From assembly GCA_903904815.1 (NCBI GenBank), contig CAIVDU010000056.1, positions 62,001 to 126,000 of the forward strand: a stretch of 64,000 bases of DNA, in the 5' to 3' direction. Positions 32,487 to 41,500 of the stretch are shown here, one piece after another. The notes below the pieces were generated by a model. It was not told the origin of the DNA. It did not search any database and saw only the letters and a program-made list of their open reading frames with translations. The translations under genes and the position numbers were made by a program. Origin of the DNA: an uncultured Armatimonadota bacterium. GTDB lineage: Bacteria > Armatimonadota > Fimbriimonadia > Fimbriimonadales > Fimbriimonadaceae. Position 1 is the first letter of the stretch; every line of letters starts with the position of its first letter.

Positions 32487-32625
32487 GTGCTGCGGCTTGA
32501 CGCAGCTTTGAATAGCACGGCTTGACGTGCGTGTGACGCTGCCAGGTTTTCACCAGGCCACGAGCAGTTTTCTGGTGGCAGTTCACAGGTTTGGTAAGCA
32601 CTTCACGTGCTCCAAGCCGCAGCAC
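32487..32625. repeat. Structured palindromic element between convergent genes
   Basis: A 13-bp perfect inverted repeat, GTGCTGCGGCTTG (32487-32499) and CAAGCCGCAGCAC (32613-32625), encloses several hairpins. Hairpin A is GCTGCG-gcttga-CGCAGC (32489-32506), hairpin B is GCACG-gcttga-CGTGC (32515-32530), C is CTGCC..ACCAG/CTGGT-GGCAG (32539-32581), and D is AGCAC/GTGCT (32597-32611). A and B have different stems but the same loop, GCTTGA. The outer arm overlaps hairpin A, so the two pairings exclude each other. Structured RNA or a dispersed repeat are both possible. No copy was seen elsewhere in the window. Confidence 0.5.
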
Positions 32626-32705
32626 ACATTTGGCAGTCGTTCGCGGAAGGTGGTCAGAAGGCTTGACTGTCGCACTGCGTAGGAGACTATGTGGCCTTAC
32701 CACCA

Positions 32706-33278
32706 CTAGCGACCGAAAATCGGCTTAGCGGACTCACCGGGCCAGTCCGGAATGGCTGAGCTTCGGATCATGGAGACGTGAAGTGAGGTTTTGAACTCCC
32801 GCGTCTCAAAGTCGAAGAACTGCATTGCCTGTTCCAACAGGGAGGGGACAACGAGGACTTCCACCCCGGCGAGTTCTGCCTGGGTTGGGAGATCGGAGAG
32901 AGTCGTCATCCCAAGGGGAGTGACGTCATCTCGGCTGGTCCAAACCCCGATGCAACCGGTATCGAAAAACCCGTGTGCGGGATCGACGTCATAGCGATAA
33001 AGCGGTTCTTTCCGCCATGTCACTTCCTGACTCTGTTCGATGAACAACAGTATGCGCGCATCCGTTTGCTTGTGAAACCACTCCCGGTCTTCCGCTGAAG
33101 TCGTTTCGATTGGCCAGACCCCGATTCGGGGACAGTCGCGAGGAAACAAGTAGAGAGCCGCATGCCAGTCATCAATCGCATACACGAGGGGTTCTGCCTG
33201 CGGGTGCCGGAGTGGGGCACGTGGTCGGAATACAGAGATGTCGTCTCGGTCACTGAAGTGGTAGAGGACCTGACTCAT
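32706..33278 (-). CDS. DUF6886-like protein
   Basis: A 190-residue protein beginning MSQVLYHFSDRDDISVFRPR, the signature of a small family found in diverse bacteria and annotated as DUF6886. It contains VYAIDDWHAALYLFPRDCPR and a WTSRDDVTPLGM stretch. No catalytic motif is evident. The family is cytoplasmic and its biochemical role is not known to me. The gene has no close partner: it faces the esterase fusion gene across a structured intergenic element. Confidence 0.65.
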   Translation of the reverse strand: MSQVLYHFSDRDDISVFRPRAPLRHPQAEPLVYAIDDWHAALYLFPRDCPRIGVWPIETTSAEDREWFHKQTDARILLFIEQSQEVTWRKEPLYRYDVDPAHGFFDTGCIGVWTSRDDVTPLGMTTLSDLPTQAELAGVEVLVVPSLLEQAMQFFDFETREFKTSLHVSMIRSSAIPDWPGESAKPIFGR

Positions 33279-33552
33279 CCAAATAGCCTACCGGGGGCAA
33301 ACCAAGAATATGCGACCGGTTGGGACGGTGCCTGCGCGGATGTTGAGGAGTGTCTTGACCAGAGAGTGGCAGAGCTGGGACAGATAATTTGCGACGACTT
33401 CGAACTCGCATACCTGATTCGCCGACCTAGTCCGTACCTCGCTTCTGATGTGCCAGTGCGTCACCGTCAAGGGCTTCGAGCGATGGCAGCTCGTTAGCGG
33501 GGGTTCAATGCGCCGCATCGAAGATGGCATTATGCCGATGCCAGAATAGCGT

Positions 33553-34122
33553 ATGGTTGCAAAGGAAGGTATCAAGCGAGGAAGTTCAAGGGTGATAGCA
33601 ACTCCACTTCTTGCGTTGCTTGTGGCATGTTGCTTGGCTTCACCGGCGATCGCAGCGGCTCAGAGTGCCGAAGTTCAATCGGCTCGGAAATTCGTGAAGG
33701 AGTTCTACGCGGGTTACGTGCAACGCTCACTCTCGGAGAGCGCGAAGTCGCCCATGGAGCAGGAGCTAAAGCGCGCGCCCTCTCGATTCGCTCCCACGCT
33801 TCTCCGAGCGCTTCAAGCGGACTTGCTGGCGAGTTCGAAATCTCCCGACGAGATCGTGGGGCTGGATTTCGATCCATTCCTAAACACTCAGGAGTCGTTC
33901 AGTCATTCTTCAGTGGTAAAAGTCGTTCGTAAGGGCGGAAGTTATTTCGCTGGCGTTGCTCTTGATAAAAGTAATCAGCCTTCAGTTGTGGCCGAATTGG
34001 AGAGGCATCAGGGGAATTGGAGGTTTGTGAACTTCCACTATCCGGATGGTCCCGATCTTTTGAGCTTGCTTCGATCGCTGAGTTTAGATCGGAAAAAATC
34101 GGGGGCTGGTAAGGGCGGGTAG
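33553..34122 (+). CDS. Exported protein, DUF3828-like
   Basis: A 189-residue protein with a signal peptide ending near AAAQS. The core resembles DUF3828 periplasmic proteins: ARKFVKEFYAGYVQ, then the DFDPFLNTQES stretch where family members have D-P-F-x-x-x-Q, and a final LERHQGNWRFVNFHYPDG. The function is not established. The ATG at 33553 has a weak site; a GTG at 33592 with GAGGA upstream is an alternative start that leaves the signal peptide core intact. It is convergent with the M28 peptidase gene, with a 46-base gap. Confidence 0.7.
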   Translation: MVAKEGIKRGSSRVIATPLLALLVACCLASPAIAAAQSAEVQSARKFVKEFYAGYVQRSLSESAKSPMEQELKRAPSRFAPTLLRALQADLLASSKSPDEIVGLDFDPFLNTQESFSHSSVVKVVRKGGSYFAGVALDKSNQPSVVAELERHQGNWRFVNFHYPDGPDLLSLLRSLSLDRKKSGAGKGG

Positions 34123-34168
34123 CGGGGGGGCGATCATCGGCGCGTCTCCGGTTACGCCACCCTCTAAC

Positions 34169-36367
34169 CTACCCGCCGAGGCGGGTTTCTAGGAATGAGC
34201 TGAACCGGTCGATCGTATCGGCGACGACTTGGATTTGGGATTGGGCGAGAGACCACTTGCGGGCTTCGATGGCTTCTCGGATGCCAGGGAGGGTCTTGGC
34301 GCCGTAGCCGGTGTATTCGCCGGGGGCGGTGATGACGTGGCGGTACCACGGTCGGCCGGGAAGACCAGGACCCAGGAGTTGCCGCTCGGCGAGACGCATG
34401 GTCTCGTTCCAGCTCGCGGGAGTCTGGCCAGGCTTCTCGGCGGTTTCCACGACCTTCTTAAGCCTAGCGACAGCGGCAGTCAAGGCATCGAATTTGAGCT
34501 TGGGGACTTCGGCTTGTTTCGCAGGAAGGTGATAGTGCTTCGTAGGGTCGGCCGCCGCTTTGAGGGTGCCATCGGCGAGCAGTTTGTTGGTCTCCTCGGC
34601 GTCCTTACGCTCCTTGTCGGTCAGGTCGACGACCTCTTTGAGATAGTCGGCCACCGTGTCGGCAAAGTGGTGATGGTCAAAGGGAAGTTTCTCGGCATCG
34701 GCCAGTCGCAACACGGCTCGTCCACCCGTGCGAGACAGAGTTGCCCCGTAGGCAAACGTAGGATCGATGAACCGGGTGAACCACGTAAACGAGTCGTAAG
34801 TGGAGTGGTATTGAGTTCCGGTGGACTCTCCTCCATAGCCAAAATCCAACGCAGGAATCCCTAGGTGCTGGATGAAGGCACTGTAGTCGGAGCCGGAGCC
34901 GAGCGCCCCGAGTTCAATATCCGCCTTGTCGGTCGCTCGCTTCTTGGCATCGGGCGCCCCGGTCGCTAAATCCCTGGCCCGAAGTCGAGCCAGCACCGAG
35001 AGGGAAGTCTCCGGGTCACGGACGTCGCCGGCAACCTCGGTGATGAACTTTCTCAGGACCGGGCTACCCTCAGATCCGAAGAAGCCTCGACCGTTGCTAT
35101 CCGTGTTGATGTACGCCACTCCCTTCTGGCTGAGTTCATCCGCGTGGGCTTCAGCCCACTCGGTCGATCCGAGCAGTCCGGGTTCCTCGCCATCCCAGGA
35201 GCAATAGACGATGGTTCGCTTCGGCTTCCACCCGGTCTTCACCAGATGGCCAAGTGCTTTCGCCTCGCTCAGGAGGGCGACTTGGCCGCTCAGCGGGTCC
35301 TCTGCGCCGCAGACCCAACCGTCGTGATGGTTTCCCCGAATCACCCATTCGTTGGGCAACTCCGATCCTTTCAGCTTAGCCACGACATCTCGCGCCTCGA
35401 CAAGCTTCCAGACGAATGCGAGTTTCAAGTGGACCTTTGCCTTGCTAGGGCCGATATGGTAGGTCACCGGAAATCCTCCGCGCCAGTCGGCGGGCGCAAC
35501 TTCGCCAGTCAACGCTTTGATAAGGGGAAGGGCATCCTTGGCTCCCAGGGGAAGCGTCGGGATCTTGGTGATCGTCTTGGCGTCTTGGAGTCTCAGTCGC
35601 TTCGCATTCGCGGTTGCGCCGATTCCGGGAGTGAGGGGATCGCCTGGGTAGAGAGTCATCTCAGAGACGGAGCCCCGTTGGACGCTGTAGCCGTTTCGCC
35701 AAGGTCCGTCCGGGTACATGTCGCCTTGGCCGTAGCCGTCGTCGTGAGGATCCGAGAAAAGAATGCAGCCGACCGCGCCATGCTCGGCGGCAACCTTCGG
35801 CTTGACTCCCCGCCACGAGGCGCCGTACCGCGCGATGACAATCTTCCCCTTCACCGAGATGCCGCGCTTGTCGAGCTCTTCGTAGTCCTTGGGAAGCCCA
35901 TAGTTCACGTAGACGAGCTGAGCGGTCACGTCTCCGTCTTTCGAATAGGCGTTATAGGGAGGAAGCGCCTCGTTGGCGTATCGCGAACTTGGGTCGCTGG
36001 TAATTACTGGTTCGGCAAGGCCAGCCTTGTATCCGTTTGCACCGAGAAGTTCCAGGACCCGAGTCTTCGGCTTGGGGAACATCACTTGGAACGTTTCGAT
36101 GTGCGCGTCGAACCCGAAGGAGCGATACAGCCCAAGCATGGTGTGGGCATTTACGAGGCCGTAGGGGGAGCCCACGTGATGGGGGCGAAGAGACAGCTTT
36201 TGGAGCCAGGCCCGTTGGTCCTGCGGGTTGATCGCTGCATCGAACTTTGCTTCAAGCGCCCGCTCGGCTTTGGACGAATCAGGCTCAAATCCGAACAGAG
36301 GTTCTTGAGAGATGGAGTGAACAGGAAGCAATACCGCCAAGAGTGGAAGGAACCGAATTGGACCCAT
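34169..36367 (-). CDS. M28-family peptidase, glutamate carboxypeptidase II-like
   Basis: A 732-residue exported peptidase built like human PSMA/GCPII. After a signal-like start (IRFLPLLAVLLPVHS) comes a protease-associated domain (KGKIVIARYG, EHGAVGCILFSDPHDDGY, MYPDGPWRNG). The di-zinc M28 domain has GNHHDGWVCGAEDPLSG, SWDGEEPGLLGSTEW and, for the last ligand, TQYHSTYDS. A C-terminal helical dimerisation-type domain includes LPGRPWYRHVITAPGEYTGY. It probably removes terminal residues from peptides in the periplasm. No operon partner. Confidence 0.9.
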   Translation of the reverse strand: MGPIRFLPLLAVLLPVHSISQEPLFGFEPDSSKAERALEAKFDAAINPQDQRAWLQKLSLRPHHVGSPYGLVNAHTMLGLYRSFGFDAHIETFQVMFPKPKTRVLELLGANGYKAGLAEPVITSDPSSRYANEALPPYNAYSKDGDVTAQLVYVNYGLPKDYEELDKRGISVKGKIVIARYGASWRGVKPKVAAEHGAVGCILFSDPHDDGYGQGDMYPDGPWRNGYSVQRGSVSEMTLYPGDPLTPGIGATANAKRLRLQDAKTITKIPTLPLGAKDALPLIKALTGEVAPADWRGGFPVTYHIGPSKAKVHLKLAFVWKLVEARDVVAKLKGSELPNEWVIRGNHHDGWVCGAEDPLSGQVALLSEAKALGHLVKTGWKPKRTIVYCSWDGEEPGLLGSTEWAEAHADELSQKGVAYINTDSNGRGFFGSEGSPVLRKFITEVAGDVRDPETSLSVLARLRARDLATGAPDAKKRATDKADIELGALGSGSDYSAFIQHLGIPALDFGYGGESTGTQYHSTYDSFTWFTRFIDPTFAYGATLSRTGGRAVLRLADAEKLPFDHHHFADTVADYLKEVVDLTDKERKDAEETNKLLADGTLKAAADPTKHYHLPAKQAEVPKLKFDALTAAVARLKKVVETAEKPGQTPASWNETMRLAERQLLGPGLPGRPWYRHVITAPGEYTGYGAKTLPGIREAIEARKWSLAQSQIQVVADTIDRFSSFLETRLGG

Positions 36368-36467
36368 ACCCAGGCATTTTAGACGGAAGGTGAACAGAAA
36401 CGCGAAACCTGGTCACTGATTGTTGATCGCAGCAGACAAGAGCGCTTCGATCAACAGGAGAATTGTA

Positions 36468-36704
36468 ATGACAAAACAGCTTATCGCCGCCCTCACAATG
36501 GGCGTCCTCGCCGCTTCGATGCTCACCGGCTGCCAACCAAAGCCGGATGAGACCACACCCGTCACTCCAGAAGTGAAAACAGACCAGACGCCGAAGACGC
36601 CTTCGGCCGTCATCAAGACGGACACCCCGGCAACCACCGAGCCGTCGAAGACGGACCCTCCGAAGACGGACGTGCCGAAAACCGACGTGCCGAAGAGCAA
36701 GTAA
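36468..36704 (+). CDS. Small lipoprotein with Lys-Thr-Asp-Pro repeats
   Basis: A 78-residue lipoprotein: a signal with lipobox LTGC near residue 22, then a low-complexity tail with repeated KTDxP units (KTDQTP, KTDTP, KTDPP, KTDVP, KTDVP). AGGAG lies about 7 bases upstream of ATG 36468, while a longer frame from 36420 has no such site. The tail looks like a flexible spacer or surface stalk. A terminator-like hairpin follows. I know of no function. Confidence 0.75.
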   Translation: MTKQLIAALTMGVLAASMLTGCQPKPDETTPVTPEVKTDQTPKTPSAVIKTDTPATTEPSKTDPPKTDVPKTDVPKSK

Positions 36705-36716
36705 GGCGGGAGCTCA

Positions 36717-36746
36717 GCCCGGGTCGATAAGGATGTCGGCCCGGGC
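36717..36746 (+). terminator. Probable terminator after the lipoprotein gene
   Basis: GCCCGGG (36717-36723) pairs with CCCGGGC (36740-36746), then GTTTCG follows. The stem is GC-rich; the T tract is short, so it is a moderate candidate. Confidence 0.55.
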
Positions 36747-36813
36747 GTTTCGCCTTAGTTGTCAGGTTGACAAACCTTGTGGGAGTGCGCGGGCTGCAAA
36801 GTCTCGTTCAGGC

Positions 36814-38292
36814 TTACGCCGCTTCGCTGAAGCGGGTAACCCGGTCTCGGCCTTCGTGCTTGGACTGGTAAAGGGCGCGGTCGGCCTGGGTCACCAAGTC
36901 CTGCGGTGATGCCACATCGCCTTCGGTCGTTGCATAGCCGACGCTTATCGTAATCGCCTGGAAGGGCCATTCCCTTTCGGCTACGGCGCGTCGCACTCGT
37001 TCAGCAACGTGGCCCGCTACATCGCTCGAAGTCTTCGGAAGCAACATGGCGAACTCTTCACCGCCGTAACGCGCCACAAAATCGCCCCGGCGAGAAACTT
37101 CCATCAGGATCCCAGCAAGAATCTGCAGGATCTTGTCGCCAGCCGGGTGTCCGAACGTGTCGTTGAGCGACTTGAATCGATCCACGTCCATGAGGAGGAG
37201 ACACATAGGGTGTCCGTACCTGCGTGCGTTCGAGAACTCCTCATCGAGCCGTTCGTGAAAGGCTCGGTAGTTGGGAATCCCGGTGAGTCCGTCGTGCGAA
37301 GCCAGTTTCTCCAGGCGCGAGTTCGCAGCTTCAAGGTCGGCGTTCGCGCGCTTCAGAGCCCGCTCTTGAATCTTCCGGTCAGTGATATCGATGGTGGCGC
37401 AGACTCCACCCACGATCTGACCCTGAGGGCCTCGCAGTGGAAAGGCGCTCGTAAGAAGCCGTCGCGACTGACCATCGGTTCGACGGTACGCCCACTCGAC
37501 CTCTTCCACCGTCTCACCCGTCAATACATGTTCGATGGATGTGACGGCCTTCTTGGATCGTCTACCGACCGACAAGGCCCGGTACATGGTCTCATCGATG
37601 ACGTCGAACGCGGCCAGCCCAAAAACTCGCTCAGCCTCTCGATTCCATTCGTGAACGATGGATTGCTCATCAAACGTAAAGCAGGCGATCGGGACGCCAT
37701 GAAACAGTGTCTCAAACCTTCGCGCGGCGAATCGATGCAGCGTGCTCGATTGCTTGGCCTCCTCGACGTGGGTCATCATCCGATGCTCTTTGACTGAGAG
37801 GGAAGCCGTGTGAGCTCGCTGCTGGAGGATGTCAGAAACTTGTCGGCCTAACGCGGCGAGTGCGCCGAGCTTGCGCGAATCGACGATGCGCGGTACGGTA
37901 TCGACGACACAAAGAGCGCCGACTACCTTTTCATCAATGACGATTGGCACTCCGGCAAAAAAGCGAAGATGCTGCTTGCCGCAAACGCTGGGATGATTCG
38001 CGAATCGGGGATCTACTTCGGCATCTTCGACGACTAATCGAGTTCCGGTGGCTAAGATACAATCGGAGAAGACCGACCCGGTCGCTTCACCCATCGAGCA
38101 AATGCCGACTTTCGCGGCGATCCACCGTCGATGCTCATCGAAGAGGGTGACGTAAGCTGTCGGTGTCGAAAAGAGGGCGACCGCGATCTGAATCGCGTCG
38201 TCATAACTGACCTCTTCAGCAGGCTCGGCAATCCCTAATGTACGTAGAGCGACGAGTCTCTCGGATTCATTAGGCGAAAAACTCTCTATCAT
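36814..38292 (-). CDS. GAF-PAS-GGDEF diguanylate cyclase
   Basis: A 492-residue soluble signalling protein. Residues 20-170 form a GAF domain (DEHRRWIAAKVG, VCGKQHLRFFAGVPIV, VGALCVVDT). Residues 190-310 form a PAS domain with its C-terminal PAC part (AFPLRGPQGQIVGGVCATIDIT). Residues 330-490 are a GGDEF domain with the active-site loop RYGGEEFAMLL. The absence of degeneracy in GGEEF suggests c-di-GMP synthesis. No EAL domain is present. It probably links a cytoplasmic cue to surface or motility behaviour. Confidence 0.92.
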   Translation of the reverse strand: MIESFSPNESERLVALRTLGIAEPAEEVSYDDAIQIAVALFSTPTAYVTLFDEHRRWIAAKVGICSMGEATGSVFSDCILATGTRLVVEDAEVDPRFANHPSVCGKQHLRFFAGVPIVIDEKVVGALCVVDTVPRIVDSRKLGALAALGRQVSDILQQRAHTASLSVKEHRMMTHVEEAKQSSTLHRFAARRFETLFHGVPIACFTFDEQSIVHEWNREAERVFGLAAFDVIDETMYRALSVGRRSKKAVTSIEHVLTGETVEEVEWAYRRTDGQSRRLLTSAFPLRGPQGQIVGGVCATIDITDRKIQERALKRANADLEAANSRLEKLASHDGLTGIPNYRAFHERLDEEFSNARRYGHPMCLLLMDVDRFKSLNDTFGHPAGDKILQILAGILMEVSRRGDFVARYGGEEFAMLLPKTSSDVAGHVAERVRRAVAEREWPFQAITISVGYATTEGDVASPQDLVTQADRALYQSKHEGRDRVTRFSEAA

Positions 38293-38468
38293 CGATCCGT
38301 ACGTCCCGTTTAATCATCGGTAGTTTCAAAGCGATTTCTGTACTGCAAATCGCCGACGATAAGCGCTTTTGTGCGAGGGAGGACTCACCCTTTCGGGTGG
38401 ATGCCCCCCGAATCGGTCGTCCCATCACTAGCTCACCGATAGAAATACGAGGAAAACAAATAGAAACA

Positions 38469-38496
38469 GCCCGCCGGCGCTTTCGCGCGGGCGGGC
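38469..38496 (-). terminator. Terminator of the GH38 gene
   Basis: GCCCGCC (38469-38475) pairs with GGCGGGC (38490-38496), and GCGC pairs inside it around a TTTC loop. Read on the minus strand the stem is followed by TGTTTCTATTTGTTTTCC. It serves the GH38 gene ending at 38521. Confidence 0.75.
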
Positions 38497-38520
38497 CAGA
38501 GTGCCAGCTTGCCTTTTGGT

Positions 38521-41500
38521 TTAAGCCTTTGGCCCGGTCGGAAGAAGACCTCGGATCATGTCTGGGGTCAGCGCCTGTTCCCAAACCGTGAACCCAGCGA
38601 TCTTGCCACCGAACTGATGTCCATTCGCCCAAGCTGGTTTCGGAGCGAACCGAATCGCGTTCTGCGAATCGGAGAGAGTCGCGTTGTCAGCCCCGATCTC
38701 TTTGCCATCTTTGAACAGCTTGATCGTAGTCCCGTCGTAAGTTAGGGTGATCATCTGCCATCGGTGCAGATCGAATCCTTCGCTTCCCTTGATGTCGACG
38801 TTGCTTCCCCAGAAGGAGATTGAGTTTCGGAACTTCACGAGGAATCGCTCAGCGCCCTCTCGATCTCGACCGTCGCCGATTCCGTCGACCAGCGTGAGTT
38901 CTCCCGGCATTTCGTCCACGTAGACGAACTGGTTGATGGTCCAAGTCTGGTTGCCCTTCGTCGGTAGGCCAGCAACGTTTCGCTTTGCCGGTCCCACGTT
39001 CTTGCCATCGAATGTCTGAGGATCCACCGAACTGAAGACTGGCTTCACGAAGCTGACCGGGCTAGAGGCATGGGTCTCGTTTCCGGCTGGCGAAAGGTCT
39101 TTCACGCCGTCGATCTTCAAGGTTGCCGGTTCGTTGGTGAGTTCTTTCGCGACGGTCAGCGTGACGGTTTGGCCATCTGCGCTCAATGTCGCAGACTGAA
39201 TAGGCGCGCCGTTGCTCAGAGAGTAGTGGCTAGAGTCCGTTGCCGAAGCCGAATCCACCGGCTCGGAGAAGGTTACGCGTACCGTCGGGGAGAAGGAAGC
39301 CGCCAACACGCTGGTCACACTTGGGGGCGTGGTATCGGTGATGTCGAGATGGGACACGGTGACCGGCCCCGACTTCTCGTCGGTATCGAACTGAGCCACC
39401 GAGAAGGTGCTCTTTTTCGAAAGTCGGATCGGGCCCGCGTAGACCGGCGACTGTGAAGTTGGTTTGGAGCCGTCGAGGGTGTACCGCAGGGTCTGCTTCT
39501 CCGTCCAGTACAGCGGACGGGACACCGTAACTACGGTGGAGTCGGTGAACGACCCGGCGCTGGGTGAAACGATCGGGCCATCGTTGTGAGCCTCGCCGAG
39601 GGTCTCATAGAGCGGCTGGGCAGGTGCGGCGGCTTCGTTAGGGTTCTCGGCCACCGACGCCGCGAGGATGCGCACCCTATCGTTATTTGGAAGGACCACT
39701 GAAGTAGCGCCCTCCGGGATCTGGATGGCATAACGGAACAGATACGCGAAATCGTACAGGCTGTTGGTTCCGTCGGCCAGTCGCCGATGGTCTGCGTACC
39801 AGGCAACCGGAGCGCGCTTGATGTAGCCAGGCACGAGGCCAGCGTAAGGGTTGCTCCAGCTGTAGGTCAGTTCAGGAACTTCCCCGTCCCAAAGGCGGGT
39901 GTCCCACTGTCCAATGTATCCGTCCCAGGCTTGAATATCGACGGTCTTCGACACGCCGCCGAACGTGAAGTTCGCCGGGGTGTCTCCCTTTGCCGAGGAG
40001 GCGAGAACGTACAGTGTGCGTCCCTTTCCTGCGGGCAGCGAAATAGTTTGACCCTGAGGGATCACCGCGTTCTTCGCGCCGTCCGCCTTTGATCCCAGTT
40101 TGAAGGCGATGCCGTCGGAATCAATCGTGTCTGGCAGTAGCTCTCCGGGAAGCGACTTGCCGGTGCCGTCGAAGTCGCCATCGGTCTTGGACTTCCAAGA
40201 ACTGATGACATCAACGTTGAACGGAAGCGTCAACGGCAAGCTCTTTGGCGCCCCGAGTTTGATCGAGGAACTGGTGAGCTTGACCGCGAATGCCTTTGGT
40301 CGATAGGCGGTCGTGTCAAAAACGAGCGCGCCGTTCGAGATGGTGGCGGCTCCGATCGTTCGCTCTTGGCCATCGACCTCACGAGCCGAGACGACCGGAG
40401 TGGGGAAGGTGACTCGAACGCCCTTCGCGTCGGCTCCTGCCAATTCGTTGATGCGGACGATAACCTCGTTCGTATCCTCAGCCTTCTTGAGAGCCTCGAT
40501 GGAAACGTTTGGGTTGTTGATCTGGGCAAGTGAGAACGACTTTCCTGCCGCTCCCGGATGTGCCGGAGCTTGGAAAGCAATAATTGGCTGGCTCAGACGA
40601 GCAGACTCCCACTGAGTGTTTCCGTCCTGCCAGGAGCCCTTGTGACCTTCAAGCGCGTACACGAATTCATGGTGGCCCCAGTCTTGAGTTGCCTGATGTT
40701 GATATCCGGCGCGAATTCCAGGGGAGTACAGCAACGTGAGTCGGAGATCGTTGTCGGCTGGCTTATCCGAGCCGTACTTCGAATCGTCCAGCACGGACAC
40801 GCCGTAGCTGTCGTCGGTCGCGGTGAGATCGAACCACTGGTGGGATGCGACTTCGTACTTCTTGGGTTCGTTGCCGCGGCGCTTGACCGTTCCCAGCCCC
40901 CAGTTATAAGTGGCTTCGGGGTTAGAGACCGTCAGCGGAAAATCCGCCTTGAGCGCTGATTCCTTCCCTTGCCAGTCGATCTTCGTCGCGAACTCAACTC
41001 GGTTCCCAGCGTCGCCAGCACTCAGTCGGATGGTCTGCACGAATGTCGACCCCCCATGATGTCGAGTGACCTCTAGGCCGACCCGTACGGGACCGTTCTC
41101 GACGATCTTGACCTCGGCGGGGCCGGTAACGATCTCTCGAGGAGGCTTGTTCTGGTCATCCCAGTCCATGTTCCATGCCGGATATTCGGCTGGATTCTCG
41201 TATTGATAGACCAGCCGGGCGGGAGCGGACAGCAGTTCTTTGTTCGCGGTCTTGTCGAAAACGCTAGATACGTCTCCCGCGTCGTTGATCGTCACCTTGT
41301 AACGCTGGTTTTCGACCATCGAATCGGTTACCGAGAGGGCGCTTGTACCAGTCTGGGCCGAGCTAGACGGTCGGACGTCGTAGGTGGCAAAACCGACGGG
41401 CGGTACAGAGGCGAGGAACAAGAGCTTGACGCTTCTCGGCGATCGAGACACAACTTGACTCGGTACGACGGAGCCATCTGGGCCGTGTACCTCATACTCA

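Noticed and set aside
32487-32625. Integron attC site
   Set aside because: Size and palindromic form would suit, but there is no GTTRRRY/RYYYAAC core pair and no integrase.
32470-32706. 78-codon minus-strand frame over the structured element
   Set aside because: The region is explained by inverted repeats; the product has no family features.
33288-33575. 95-codon minus-strand frame and a plus-strand frame at 33162-33497
   Set aside because: No motif, no ribosome-binding site and overlap with supported starts; the 33279-33552 gap is left as non-coding.
35144-36382. 412-codon open frame on the plus strand opposite the M28 peptidase
   Set aside because: The peptidase on the minus strand has clear zinc motifs; the plus frame has no recognisable motif and arises from GC-rich codon positions.
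36413-36700. Minus-strand frame opposite the lipoprotein with repeated Phe-Gly-Ser units
   Set aside because: It mirrors the KTDxP repeat; the plus strand has a lipobox and ribosome-binding site.
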